Source of the DNA: Armatimonadota bacterium
GTDB lineage: Bacteria; Armatimonadota; UBA5829
Reading direction: 5' to 3'
DNA: 58,433 bases
Assembly (NCBI GenBank): GCA_039679645.1
Contig: JBDKUO010000016.1
Coordinates: 1 to 58,433, forward strand
Under the pieces are notes generated by a model. It saw nothing but the letters and a program-made list of their open reading frames with translations, had not been told where the DNA came from and did not search any database. Of this stretch, positions 50,236 through 58,433 are shown in pieces (the stretch's first letter is position 1; each line of letters starts with the position of its first letter). The position numbers and the translations under genes are program-made.

Positions 50236-51273
50236 GTGGAAAGCAATGAAGTAAGGTTCGGCATAATAGGCTGCGGTGTGATTGCGCCGTGGCATGCATT
50301 CGGCATAGAAGGTTCGGAGGGAGCCGGACTGGTCGCGGTCTGCGATATCATTAAAGAAAAGGCCGAAGCTCTCGCAGAGAAGAACGGCAGCCCGAAGGTT
50401 TATACAGATTATAAAGAACTGCTTGCCGACCCGGAGGTAGACGCAGTCTGCATATGCATACCATCCGGTCTGCATGCCAAGATAGGAATAGACGCGGCAA
50501 AAGCAGGCAAGCATGTCTTATCCGAAAAGCCGATGGATATTAAACTCGAAAATATCGACGCGCTGATAGAGGCCTGCCATAAGGCAAATGTTAAGCTGGG
50601 CGGGGTCTTCCAGAGGAGAACATCCCAAAACTGGATCAAGGTCAGGGATGCGGTGCGCGGCGGCAAGCTCGGCAAGATGGTCCTGGGCGATGCATATATC
50701 AAATACTATCGAAGCCAGGAATACTACGATTCAGGCGACTGGCGCGGCACCTGGGAGCTAGACGGCGGCGGAGCTTTAATGAACCAGGGCGTCCACTGCA
50801 TAGACCTGCTCAACTGGATAATGGGGCCTATCGAGAGTATCTACGCGCATGCAGCGCCGCTTGTGCGCAATATTGAGGTCGAAGATACCGCCGTTGCTGC
50901 GATCAAGTTTGCAAACGGCGCGTTCGGTGTGCTCGAAGGCACCACGTCCGTTAACCCCGGGCTCAACCACCGGCTCGAGTTTCACGGCGATAAGGGCAGC
51001 ATACGAGTCGAGGGAGAGCAGATTATTGAGTGGAGCGTCCCAGGGGAAGAAATGTCCGAGAGCGGCGACGACACAAAAGATACGGCCGCATCTAACCCGA
51101 CGGACATCTTTAAGGAAGGCCATCGTATTATAATACAGGACTTCGTCCGCGCAATACAGGAAGACCGCGACCCGATGGTAACGGGCGAGGAGGCTCGCAA
51201 GGCAGTCGAGCTGATACTGGCAATCTACAAATCGTCTAAGACAGGAATGCCCGTAACATTACCTCTCAAATAG
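50236..51273 (+). CDS. Gfo/Idh/MocA-family oxidoreductase, third member
   Basis: A 345-residue dehydrogenase close to the 47163-48221 gene product. NAD motif FGIIGCGVIAPWHAFGI, HVLSEKPMDIKLENIDALIE, the substrate helix WELDGGGALMNQGVHCIDLL, and SVNPGLNHRLEFHGDKGS. GTG start with AAGGAT upstream. An intergenic repeat sits just before the start. Two similar dehydrogenases plus two aminotransferases suggest two oxidation-transamination steps on one scaffold, as in aminocyclitol pathways. Confidence 0.92.
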   Translation: MESNEVRFGIIGCGVIAPWHAFGIEGSEGAGLVAVCDIIKEKAEALAEKNGSPKVYTDYKELLADPEVDAVCICIPSGLHAKIGIDAAKAGKHVLSEKPMDIKLENIDALIEACHKANVKLGGVFQRRTSQNWIKVRDAVRGGKLGKMVLGDAYIKYYRSQEYYDSGDWRGTWELDGGGALMNQGVHCIDLLNWIMGPIESIYAHAAPLVRNIEVEDTAVAAIKFANGAFGVLEGTTSVNPGLNHRLEFHGDKGSIRVEGEQIIEWSVPGEEMSESGDDTKDTAASNPTDIFKEGHRIIIQDFVRAIQEDRDPMVTGEEARKAVELILAIYKSSKTGMPVTLPLK

Positions 51274-51297
51274 AACTGCGGAGGCTCGGAAACATGA

Positions 51298-51401
51298 TGG
51301 TTGGGGGTATTCCTGCCCCCAACCACTCTTCTCGGGCATTCTTGCCCGAAACGCCGACCCTCACAAATCACGTCCGTGGCAAGAATACCCCGGACGATCA
51401 G
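51298..51401. repeat. Composite palindromic element between cluster genes
   Basis: TGGTTGGGGG (51298-51307) and CCCCCAACCA (51316-51325) form a stem; CGGGCATTCTTGCCCG follows; then CGTCCG and CGGACG (51371-51396) form a third stem followed by ATCAGCATT. The layout matches elements at 53940, 54241 and 55187. Confidence 0.65.
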
Positions 51402-51422
51402 CATTGAGGTAGGAATAGAGTA

Positions 51423-52295
51423 ATGATAATAGACGCGCACAATCATCCTGACTGGCACGGTCACAATCTGGACCGTTTCCTGAAAAACATGGATGATCAC
51501 AATATTGATATTACATGGCTGCTCTCGTGGGAAACACCGGCAGATGAGCATGACCCGGCGTTTTTGCCTGTGCTTCCACCTGAAGCCGGCACCGATTGCG
51601 CCATCTCCTTCGACAGGTGCATCTCTTATGCCGAACGGGCGCCGGGCAGGTTCATCCTTGGCTATACACCCGACCCTCGAAAGCCCGACGCCATAGACAA
51701 ACTCGATGCGGCTATCCGAATCTATGGAGTGCGCATATGCGGCGAGTTGAAGTTCAGGATGATGTATGACAACCCCGATGCCCTGCGCATGTTCCGGTTC
51801 TGCGGCGAGAAGGGGCTGCCGGTGATTGTCCACTTGGACTATGAGTTCGAGACATACGCCAAATACCCGCGCCCAAACTACTGGTACGGCGGCGGCATCG
51901 AAGCGCTGGAAAGGGCAGTAAAAGCCTGCCCGGACACGATATTCCTCGGACATGCTCCAGGCTTCTGGGCGCACATATCAGGCGATGACAAGTTCGACAA
52001 AGAGCCCTACCCCACTGGCAAGGTGGAGCCTGGTGGAAAGCTCATAGATATGCTTGATACTTACCCGAACCTGTATTGCGATATATCCAGCGGCTCAGGC
52101 TGCAACGCTCTCAGCCGAGACCCCGAGTTCGGTCGACAGTTCCTGATCGACTACAGCGACAGGATATTGTATGCTCGCGATTATTTCGACAACAAGCACC
52201 AGGAGTTCATTAACTCTCTCGATCTGCCCAAAGAAGTGACAAATCAAATCTACTCCGGTAATGCATTAAAACTTGTTCCACTTAATAATAAGTAA
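51423..52295 (+). CDS. Amidohydrolase-family protein (Amidohydro_2-like)
   Basis: A 290-residue metal-dependent hydrolase. MIIDAHNHPDWHG gives the HxH metal ligands, IVHLDYEFETY the next His, IFLGHAPGFWAH a further His, and ILYARDYFDNKHQEF the catalytic Asp. The family includes hydrolases and decarboxylases of sugar lactones and aromatic acids. A lactonase-like role acting on a dehydrogenase product is plausible. RBS GAGGTAGGAA precedes the ATG. It lies between the third dehydrogenase and the second aminotransferase. Confidence 0.87.
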   Translation: MIIDAHNHPDWHGHNLDRFLKNMDDHNIDITWLLSWETPADEHDPAFLPVLPPEAGTDCAISFDRCISYAERAPGRFILGYTPDPRKPDAIDKLDAAIRIYGVRICGELKFRMMYDNPDALRMFRFCGEKGLPVIVHLDYEFETYAKYPRPNYWYGGGIEALERAVKACPDTIFLGHAPGFWAHISGDDKFDKEPYPTGKVEPGGKLIDMLDTYPNLYCDISSGSGCNALSRDPEFGRQFLIDYSDRILYARDYFDNKHQEFINSLDLPKEVTNQIYSGNALKLVPLNNK

Positions 52296-52310
52296 GAAGG
52301 TAGTAAACCA

Positions 52311-53555
52311 ATGAAGTGTTCTAATGAAACAGCTAACAATCATCTTCCGGCAATAGCAGGCGGAGCACCTGCTAAGAGCGAGCCTTACGGCTCCGGCAAG
52401 AGATATGTCGAGGAAGAGCTCAGCCAGCTCCGGGAAGCTCTGGATCAGGGAACACTCTTTTACGCTCAAGGCAATAAAGTCCATGATATGGAACAGCACT
52501 TTGCCCGGATCACAGGAACAAAACACGCCGTCGCCACTAGCAGCGGCACTGCCAGCATACATACTGCCATAATGGCCGCCGGTATATCGCCGGACGATGA
52601 GGTGATTGTCACCCCCATCACCGACATGGGCTCCCTTGTTCCGATACTCTGGCAGGGAGCGGTGCCTGTCTTCGCCGATGTCGACCCTCGCTCATATGTC
52701 ATGGACCCGAAGTCGGTAGAAAAGTGCATCACGGATAAAACCCGCGCGGTCCTGGCGGTCCACCTTTGGGGCAACGCATGCGACCTTGATGCAATGAAAT
52801 CGCTGTGCGACAAACATGGCATTTTTCTTATCGAGGACTGCGCTCAGGCCTGGGGCTGCACGTATGACGGAAAATATATCGGCAGTATCGGCGATATCGG
52901 CTGCTTCAGCCTCAATGAGTTCAAGCATATATCCTGTGGCGACGGCGGCGTTGTTGTCACCAACGACGACAATCTGGCCCGCCGCCTTCGCCTCTCAACC
53001 GATAAATGCTACGACCGCGAGCCAGGCAAAGCCATGCGCCGGGCATTCTTCCTTGCAAACAACTATAGAATGACCGAACTTCAGGGTGCCGTAGCTCTTG
53101 CCCAGAGCTACAAGCTGGAAAGCATAGTCTCCAGGCGCAGAGCCTGGGCCACAAAGCTAAATGAACGATTGTCAGATGTAAAGGGAATCCTCACCCCGAA
53201 GCCGACTGACAAATGCGACCCATCGTGGTGGTTCTTTATGTTCAGGATCGATCAGAATGCGCTCAAGGCAGATGCCGATGAGTTTGCAAAAGCTCTGCAG
53301 GCTGAAGGACTCGGAGCGGGCGCGCATTATATAGCCCAGTGCGTATACGAATACCCATTATTTGCAGACCACAGCGCATTCGATCACGGCGACCACCCAT
53401 TTGCAAGGGTGAGCTACTGCAAGGGAATGTGTCCTGTAGCTGAATCTGTTTTGGATACTGCCATCACGCTGCCGGTCAATGAGAACTTCACTGACAAGGA
53501 CCTGGAAGAGACAGTGGAAGCAGTCGTTAAGGTTGCCGGCTGGTTTTCTGCGTAA
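52311..53555 (+). CDS. DegT/DnrJ/EryC1/StrS-family aminotransferase, second of cluster
   Basis: A 414-residue PLP aminotransferase, clearly different from the first. PLP lysine Lys205 is in CFSLNEFKHISCGDGGVV, with TSSGTASIHTAI and FLIEDCAQAWG in the active site. The pattern is like scyllo-inosose and related keto-cyclitol aminotransferases, but the substrate cannot be named. It starts 15 bases after the amidohydrolase. Its 3' end overlaps the convergent glycosylase-like gene by 29 bases. It is the last gene of the cluster. Confidence 0.9.
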   Translation: MKCSNETANNHLPAIAGGAPAKSEPYGSGKRYVEEELSQLREALDQGTLFYAQGNKVHDMEQHFARITGTKHAVATSSGTASIHTAIMAAGISPDDEVIVTPITDMGSLVPILWQGAVPVFADVDPRSYVMDPKSVEKCITDKTRAVLAVHLWGNACDLDAMKSLCDKHGIFLIEDCAQAWGCTYDGKYIGSIGDIGCFSLNEFKHISCGDGGVVVTNDDNLARRLRLSTDKCYDREPGKAMRRAFFLANNYRMTELQGAVALAQSYKLESIVSRRRAWATKLNERLSDVKGILTPKPTDKCDPSWWFFMFRIDQNALKADADEFAKALQAEGLGAGAHYIAQCVYEYPLFADHSAFDHGDHPFARVSYCKGMCPVAESVLDTAITLPVNENFTDKDLEETVEAVVKVAGWFSA

Positions 53556-53919
53556 CTTTACGCCAACTAAGGCCGCCATGATCCTCAGACAGCCTGTTAC
53601 GATAGGCTAGATCATGGCGGTCTTTTTCAAGCATCTCGGCGGTAATATCCACCTCTGTGTCCATCTGATCGGGTGGGATTTTCTCGACCGGGAAAGGCGT
53701 CTTGTGTCCCGTGAATCCTCGCCTTTGCATCTCGGCTACTTGCGCCTCATGCCGCCTGTATAGCGCGCCGAGTTTGCCCCTGAAGAGCCTGACTGCCGGA
53801 TGATTGCGCCATCCCCCACCCGGTGATATCAGCTCATTAGCCATGACATGCAGTTCCAGGTGTTCGCCGAGCAAGTGACGATCGTCGAGTTCTGTTACGG
53901 ACACGAACCATATGCGCAT
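53527..53919 (-). CDS. Pyrimidine dimer DNA glycosylase-like protein (T4 endonuclease V family)
   Basis: A 130-residue protein resembling phage T4 endonuclease V: TELDDRHLLGEHLELHVMAN aligns with the N-terminal helix carrying the catalytic Glu (here Glu22), and GALYRRHEAQVAEMQRRGF and the HKTPF end match bacterial members. The T4 enzyme uses Thr2 as nucleophile after removal of Met1; here residue 2 is Arg, which would block Met removal, so activity needs testing. ATG 53919 is preferred over a GTG 15 bases upstream. The family repairs UV damage. It is convergent with the second aminotransferase gene. Confidence 0.7.
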   Translation of the reverse strand: MRIWFVSVTELDDRHLLGEHLELHVMANELISPGGGWRNHPAVRLFRGKLGALYRRHEAQVAEMQRRGFTGHKTPFPVEKIPPDQMDTEVDITAEMLEKDRHDLAYRNRLSEDHGGLSWRKVTQKTSRQP

Positions 53920-53939
53920 ATCAATATTGTACACAGATC

Positions 53940-53994
53940 ATCGGGGGTTTGAACCCCCGATGCATGTATCCGGGACTATGATCCCTATTCAAAT
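53940..53994. repeat. GGGGGTTTGAACCCCC element, copy 1
   Basis: ATCGGGGGTT (53940-53949), loop TG, AACCCCCGAT (53952-53961), then GCATGTATCCGGGAC and CCCTATTC. The same sequence with a few changes is at 55187-55238. Confidence 0.7.
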
Positions 53995-54240
53995 GCGCAA
54001 ACGATTTCGATAGTCTCGATAGTCCGGGGAATCTTTCCCTGCAAATTAACTTTCAATCAACATTTTATGCTTCGGGAACGGCATCAAGCACACCACCTGA
54101 CAAACTCACGAAAATGTTAGTATCGAAGCCTGCGCAATTTATCAGCTTGACAAAGCTGCTGCATGACTCGCCACTTCTGGATTACCTGTCTGCCGAGATG
54201 CTCTGGAACTCCTTCAGAATGTGTGGTTGCAATAGGTATT

Positions 54241-54297
54241 TAGGGGAAATGATTCCCCCTAGATGTGCGTCCGGGGAAAGGTTCCCCGGACAATCAA
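54241..54297. repeat. Composite palindromic element, TAGGGGAAAT type
   Basis: TAGGGGAAATGATTCCCCCT forms a hairpin with A at 54261, followed by GATGTGCGTCCGGGG and CCCCGGACAATCAACTT. The order (hairpin, GTCCGGG unit, second hairpin) matches the elements at 51298, 53940 and 55187. Confidence 0.6.
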
Positions 54298-54340
54298 CTT
54301 GGTGGTGCGGTCCAGCATTTGGCCGGTGAAGAAACTGTTC

Positions 54341-54520
54341 CATGTCGCTCCGTGTCGCTCCGTCTACGGATTCGGTAGATAGCTTACCATAAGGATCGTA
54401 AACATACTGAGCAACCGGCGTACCGGTGGAATCCGTTATTGTCCGGGTACTACCCAGGCCATCGTAGAAGTAGTAATACTCGCCACTGCGGCTGACTTTG
54501 GGTACATTGTGGCATGCAAC
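54341..54520 (-). pseudogene. Remnant of an Rhs/YD-repeat core
   Basis: On the minus strand an open frame without start encodes GEYYYFYDGLGSTRTITDST and then GTPVAQYVYDPYGKLSTES, the typical C-terminal Rhs-associated core pattern (YDGLGS and YDPYG). There is no upstream YD-repeat shell and no toxin downstream, so it is a fragment of a large polymorphic-toxin or cell-wall protein gene. Confidence 0.7.
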
Positions 54521-54560
54521 GCTATTTTGTTGTCAATGTACGCTATAACGCAGATAAATA

Positions 54561-54749
54561 TACAATGCAGCCTTTTCGGCTGTCACCAGTAAAGTTTGGA
54601 AGCCGATCTACGAGCAGTGTCTGGCTCGCGGCTTAAAGAAGGTGCAGGCGCTGCTCGTGATAGCGCGCAAGATCGCAAGGTGTGCCTGGTCAATCCACAA
54701 GTATGGCACCACATTTGATGCAAATAGGGTGAGTACGGCCTTGACATAA
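54561..54749 (+). pseudogene. Remnant of an IS110-family transposase C-terminus
   Basis: The frame encodes KVWKPIYEQCLARGLKKVQA, LLVIARKIARCAWSIHK and YGTTFDANRVSTALT before a TAA at 54747. This matches the end of the Transposase_20 domain of IS110 elements. The rest of the gene, including the catalytic DEDD part, is missing, and no element ends were found. Confidence 0.65.
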
Positions 54750-55013
54750 ACTATAGAATCTTCGGTAGCATCCAGTCTCACGCAGCCAACCAATCTCCAC
54801 CAACCTCGCTGCCGAAGCCGCCGAACTCACAGCCTTACATTACAGAAACAACCTCACCCGCATTCTATCCGCAACCAGCCGGGCTGTCAACATTAACATT
54901 AGCACAAGGCGCGTCCACCACCCGTGAACAACATTTAACTGAAATATCATGACCTGTTAACCACATTTTAGGCGAGTTGCCGTCTTATAATTATGGAGGT
55001 ACTTTTTCATGCA

Positions 55014-55080
55014 GATGCTTCGCGGACGAATGTCCCGAAGCCCCGTGCAGCCGCTTCGGAGAATACGCTCTCGAAGCATC
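55014..55080. repeat. Nested palindromic element flanked by GATGCTTCG / CGAAGCATC
   Basis: GATGCTTCG (55014-55022) and CGAAGCATC (55072-55080) are inverted repeats enclosing further short stems such as CCGAAG/CTTCGG. It lies right after an ATG with GGAGG upstream (55009), which suggests that the element landed at the start of a small gene. Confidence 0.6.
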
Positions 55081-55186
55081 ACTGCAAAGGTAAGAAATTG
55101 CATATATAAAAAAACAGCCAAAACGAACTGCCCACGCTCAAAATTTAAAATTTCACGCTCAGTTCGTTTTGACTATATTGCTGATC

Positions 55187-55238
55187 GTTGGGGGTTTGAA
55201 CCCCCGACGCATGTGTCCGGGACTTGGGTCCCCAATTC
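55187..55238. repeat. GGGGGTTTGAACCCCC element, copy 2
   Basis: GTTGGGGGTT, loop TG, AACCCCCGAC, then GCATGTGTCCGGGACTTGGG and TCCCCAATTCGAC. About 80 percent identical by eye to 53940-53994. Confidence 0.7.
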
Positions 55239-55294
55239 GACATTAATTCAGGTGCCTTTCCCTTCCGAACTCTCCACCCTCCACCCTCAACTCT

Positions 55295-58120
55295 CTACTT
55301 ATTTGCAAGCATCTTCCTCAAAAACTGCCCGGTGTAGCTTTCCGGCACCTCTGCGACTTGCTCGGGTGTACCTGTGGCGACAATCGTACCGCCCTTGTCT
55401 CCGCCTTCGGGCCCGAGGTCTATAATGTAATCGGCTGTCTTAATCACGTCCATGTTGTGCTCGATCACCAGGATCGTATTCCCCGCATCGACCAGCCGCC
55501 CAAGGACCTCAAGGAGCTTCTTAATATCGTGGAAGTGCAGGCCGGTAGTCGGCTCGTCCAGGATATAGAGGGTCTTGCCTGTGGCACGCTTGGCTAGCTC
55601 AGTAGCAAGCTTCACGCGTTGAGCCTCACCACCCGAGAGAGTGGTCGCGGGCTGGCCCATGCGGATGTAGTCAAGCCCGACATCGTGGATTGTCGCCAAC
55701 CGGCGATGAATTTTGGGTATGTGCTTGAAGAACTCAGTCGCCTGGCTCACCGTCATATCCAGCACGTCAGCTATGCTCTTACCCTTATATTTTATTTCCA
55801 GGGTTTCGCGGTTATATCGCTTGCCCTTGCAGACCTCGCACGGCACGTAAACATCCGGCAGGAACTGCATCTCTATCTTGATGATCCCGTCGCCTTTGCA
55901 CGCCTCGCACCTGCCGCCTTTGACGTTGAAGCTGAAGCGTCCAGGCTGGTAACCGCGCACCTTGGCATCAGGGGTCTTGCTGAAGAGTTCACGGATCATG
56001 TCGAAGACGCCCGTGTATGTCGCCGGGTTCGAGCGGGGCGTGCGGCCAATCGGCGACTGATCGATATCAATCACTTTGTCTATATTCTCAAGCCCTTCTA
56101 CGCTGTCGTGCTCGCCCCAGACCCGATGCGTCCCCTCAATGGCATACATCAGTCGTGGAAAGAGAGTCTCCTGGATAAGCGTGCTCTTGCCCGACCCCGA
56201 TACACCCGTCACGCATACAAAGACCCCCATCGGGAACGCCGCATCGACGTTTTGGAGGTTATGAGCGCGCGCACCGTTGATCTTAATCCACTTGCCATTG
56301 GGCTTCCGGCGCTGTTCAGGTACTGGTATAGAAAGTTTGCCAGACATATACATACCTGTATAAGATTCTTCCGATTTCTTGATCTTATCTAGCGTGCCTT
56401 CAGCCACCACTTCTCCGCCGTGCTCACCGGCTCCGGGTCCGATATCGATTATCCAGTCAGCCGCCTCTATGGTCTCCTCGTCGTGCTCGACCACGATAAT
56501 CGTGTTGCCGAGGTCGCGCAGGCGCAGCAGTGTTTCGATCAGCCGCTTGTTGTCTCGCTGGTGAAGCCCGATGCTCGGCTCGTCTAGTATATAGAGAACG
56601 CCCATCAGCCCGCTGCCGATCTGAGTCGCGAGCCTGATCCGCTGAGCTTCCCCGCCTGCCAGGGTGGCGGCTGTGCGATCGAGCGTCAGGTATTCAAGCC
56701 CAACATCCAGCAAAAACTTGAGCCGCGCGCGTATCTCCTTGATGATCTGCTCACCTATGATCGTCTCACGCCGGGTGAGGTGGAGCGTGCTGAACCAGTC
56801 ATATGTCGCGCCGATGGATTTGTTGGCTACCTCCGAGATATTCAGCCCGCCGATAGTGACCGCCAGGCTCTCCGGTTTGAGACGTTTGCCGCCGCATGTG
56901 GAGCATGGAATCTCGGACATATAGTGCTCGACCTCTTCCTTGACCATATCGGAGCCGGTCTCGGAGTAGCGCCTCTGCATAAGGTTGATGATCCCCTCGA
57001 AGTGGGTGCGATACGTTCGGGTGGACCCGCGGAACCGGCTGGCATAGGTGACGGTTATCGGTCTGTCCGTCCCATGCAGCAGCGCATCATATTGGACATC
57101 CGTTAAATCTTTTATTGGCTTCTTGAGAGAGAACCCCAACTCGGCGGCAAGGCCTTTGAAAAGAGCGGTGATCCATTCATGCGTGCCGCGTGAGAACGGG
57201 ACAATCGCTCCCTGATCAATCGACTTGCCCTTGTCCGGTATGATGAGGTCCGGGTTCAGACGCTTGTGATTTCCGAGGCCGTTGCACTCAGGGCATGCGC
57301 CATAGGGGGTGTTGAATGAAAAAATCCTAGGCTCGACCTCACCCATGCTGATCCCGCACTCGGTGCAGGCGAAATTTTCGGAGAAGATCATCTCCTCCTC
57401 GTCTGCTACATCTATTCCCAGCACGCCGTTGCCCTTCTTCAAGGCAGTCTCGACAGAGTCATTGAGACGCTTCTGGATACCGTCCTTCACGATCAGCCTA
57501 TCCACAACTATCTCTATGGTGTGCTGCTTATAGCGGTCCATCTCAATGTCGTCGGTAACCTCATGCATCTCACCGTCGACGCGCACGCGCACGAAGCCCT
57601 CCTTGCGCACGTCCTCTATCAGCTTCCTGTAATGACCTTTCTTGCCGCGCACGAGTGGCGCGAGGACCTGAATCTTGGTCCCCTCGGGCAGAGCCATTAT
57701 CGTATCGACCATCTGCTCGACAGTCTGCTGCGTGATCTCACGGCCGCACTGTGGGCAATGCGGGTGTCCGATCCGTGCGAATAGCAATCGCAGGTAGTCG
57801 TATATCTCAGTGACCGTGCCTACGGTAGATCGCGGATTTCGAGTGGTGGACTTCTGATCTATTGAGACGGCTGGAGAAAGGCCCTGGATATCGTCAACAT
57901 CCGGTTTGTCCATCTGCCCGAGGAACTGCCGCGCATAGCTCGAGAGGGACTCCACATACCGCCTCTGACCCTCCGCATATATGGTATCGAACGCGAGAGA
58001 CGACTTGCCGGAGCCCGAGAGACCCGTGATGACCACCATCTTATCGCGCGGTATATCGACATTTATATTTTTGAGGTTATTCTGCCTTGCGCCCCTAACG
58101 ATTATCTTATCTTGACCCAT
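55295..58120 (-). CDS. uvrA: Excinuclease ABC subunit A (UvrA)
   Basis: A 941-residue DNA-damage recognition ATPase of nucleotide excision repair. Two ABC modules are visible: Walker [15 protein letters not shown] near residue 33 and [19 protein letters not shown] in the second half, with signature sequences [19 protein letters not shown] and [18 protein letters not shown]. Zinc-finger cysteines occur in [13 protein letters not shown]...CPECNG, and [18 protein letters not shown]. The length is normal and no domain is missing. UvrB and UvrC are not in the window. It reads on the minus strand. Confidence 0.98.
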   Translation of the reverse strand: MGQDKIIVRGARQNNLKNINVDIPRDKMVVITGLSGSGKSSLAFDTIYAEGQRRYVESLSSYARQFLGQMDKPDVDDIQGLSPAVSIDQKSTTRNPRSTVGTVTEIYDYLRLLFARIGHPHCPQCGREITQQTVEQMVDTIMALPEGTKIQVLAPLVRGKKGHYRKLIEDVRKEGFVRVRVDGEMHEVTDDIEMDRYKQHTIEIVVDRLIVKDGIQKRLNDSVETALKKGNGVLGIDVADEEEMIFSENFACTECGISMGEVEPRIFSFNTPYGACPECNGLGNHKRLNPDLIIPDKGKSIDQGAIVPFSRGTHEWITALFKGLAAELGFSLKKPIKDLTDVQYDALLHGTDRPITVTYASRFRGSTRTYRTHFEGIINLMQRRYSETGSDMVKEEVEHYMSEIPCSTCGGKRLKPESLAVTIGGLNISEVANKSIGATYDWFSTLHLTRRETIIGEQIIKEIRARLKFLLDVGLEYLTLDRTAATLAGGEAQRIRLATQIGSGLMGVLYILDEPSIGLHQRDNKRLIETLLRLRDLGNTIIVVEHDEETIEAADWIIDIGPGAGEHGGEVVAEGTLDKIKKSEESYTGMYMSGKLSIPVPEQRRKPNGKWIKINGARAHNLQNVDAAFPMGVFVCVTGVSGSGKSTLIQETLFPRLMYAIEGTHRVWGEHDSVEGLENIDKVIDIDQSPIGRTPRSNPATYTGVFDMIRELFSKTPDAKVRGYQPGRFSFNVKGGRCEACKGDGIIKIEMQFLPDVYVPCEVCKGKRYNRETLEIKYKGKSIADVLDMTVSQATEFFKHIPKIHRRLATIHDVGLDYIRMGQPATTLSGGEAQRVKLATELAKRATGKTLYILDEPTTGLHFHDIKKLLEVLGRLVDAGNTILVIEHNMDVIKTADYIIDLGPEGGDKGGTIVATGTPEQVAEVPESYTGQFLRKMLANK

Positions 58121-58433
58121 TTTACTCTCTACATCATGAAATTTTAGCTAACCTATTCTATCACGCCGGGTGCTGCCATACAACCATTTAGGCGCACGCA
58201 TGTTCGATATTTTTTCTGGTCACGGAAGGAGCTTAATCGCGAAAACACGAAAGGGCGAAATCGAAGAGAGCAGATCCGATAGCTGATGCTGATGGTCCGG
58301 GATTTTAGAGGCTGTCTCAAAAATCGAAAGTCGAGCAGAATTAGCGTTATCGGCACGTCTCAGATGTCATTAAACTTCTGGGAAGCCCTTTCCTGCTAAT
58401 CCTCACTTCGTGAGTTTCTTGACGATTTGAATT
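58121..58433. other. Intergenic region upstream of uvrA
   Basis: About 310 bases to the window end. It holds the repeat at 58232-58261 but no gene I can support. Short frames here carry no recognisable motifs. No clear LexA-type box was seen before uvrA. Confidence 0.4.
58232..58261. repeat. CGCGAAAACACGAAA repeat, intergenic copy
   Basis: CTTAATCGCGAAAACACGAA then AGGGCGAAAT. Its reverse complement matches the end of the repeat-derived segment in trpF (28305-28342). Confidence 0.65.

Larger units (their letters stand above)
53920..55294. other. Gene-poor region with decayed mobile DNA and repeats
   Basis: About 1.4 kb without an intact gene. It holds several palindromic elements (53940, 54241, 55014, 55187), an Rhs-type remnant (54341-54520), an IS110 transposase remnant (54561-54749), and near 54986 a TATAAT with GGAGG and an ATG at 55009 that opens a frame quickly entering repeat DNA. 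This looks like an insertion hotspot that has degraded. Confidence 0.6.

Noticed and set aside
54114-54329. Possible small gene of 71 codons
   Set aside because: It runs through a palindromic repeat, has no ribosome site and no recognisable features; the frame is probably fortuitous in a decayed region.
55619-56392. Plus-strand reading frame of 257 codons opposite uvrA
   Set aside because: Antisense shadow of the second ABC module of UvrA; no motifs of its own.

Overview
The window looks like a chromosomal segment of a diderm, flagellated, uncultured-type bacterium, most likely of the phylum Armatimonadota. This is inference from gene content: four H-X9-DG type pseudopilins (DUF1559 style, N-terminus [19 protein letters not shown]), PEP-CTERM sorted proteins, an outer-membrane barrel protein, abundant short palindromic repeats between genes and TTG starts preceded by strong GGAGG sites. 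No 16S gene or other direct taxonomic marker is present.

Layout. 1-2.2 kb: two pseudopilins. 2.3-5.6 kb: FAD oxidoreductase, STAS protein, solitary DNA methyltransferase and a SigH-like sigma factor. 6-10.4 kb: a DRE-TIM carboxyltransferase-like enzyme fused to a Cache-type sensor domain, divergent from a PAS histidine kinase and an NtrC-type sigma-54 activator. 10.4-17.4 kb (minus strand): chemotaxis operon cheA-cheR-cheY-cheX-fliM-cheC-cheD-cheB. 17.6 kb: rpoN (sigma-54) with an unusual four-cysteine zinc-ribbon-like insert. 19-23.6 kb: envelope proteins (barrel, two PEP-CTERM proteins, a secreted beta-propeller). 23.8-30.8 kb: a complete trp operon (leader peptide and attenuator, then trpE-G-D-C-F-B-A), with repeat DNA inserted in frame in trpE and trpF. 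30.9-33 kb: deoC, a pentapeptide-repeat protein, a DUF1905/YdeI-like protein and tRNA-Pro(CGG). 33.2-36.6 kb: cheW and a chemoreceptor, divergent from a degenerate LuxR-type regulator. 36.7-40.4 kb: ComEC as two genes (membrane channel and metallo-beta-lactamase nuclease) and a ParB-like protein with a cysteine-rich tail. 40.8-43 kb: an atypical OmpR/GlnR-like regulator and glnA. 43-45.7 kb: two more pseudopilins around an AraC regulator. 45.8-53.6 kb: a seven-gene co-directional cluster of two DegT/StrS aminotransferases, three Gfo/Idh/MocA dehydrogenases, a UroD-like protein and an amidohydrolase. 53.5-55.3 kb: a pyrimidine-dimer-glycosylase-like gene and a 1.4 kb graveyard with Rhs and IS110 remnants. 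55.3-58.1 kb: uvrA.

How it works together. The chemotaxis genes lie in two loci (operon plus cheW-MCP), and three phosphatase-type proteins (CheC, CheX, FliM) suggest a CheC/CheD adaptation system like that of Bacillus or Thermotoga. The sigma-54 gene lies near a sigma-54 activator whose kinase sits beside the Cache-fused enzyme. The trp operon appears to be controlled by transcription attenuation, with the leader peptide starting almost at the transcription start. The aminotransferase/dehydrogenase cluster looks like an uncharacterised amino-sugar or aminocyclitol pathway, possibly controlled by the upstream AraC protein.

A second layer is the repeats: at least six families of short palindromic or low-complexity elements recur. 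Some enter coding sequence (trpE, trpF, and the stop codon of the histidine kinase), and one family shows compensatory changes in its stem.
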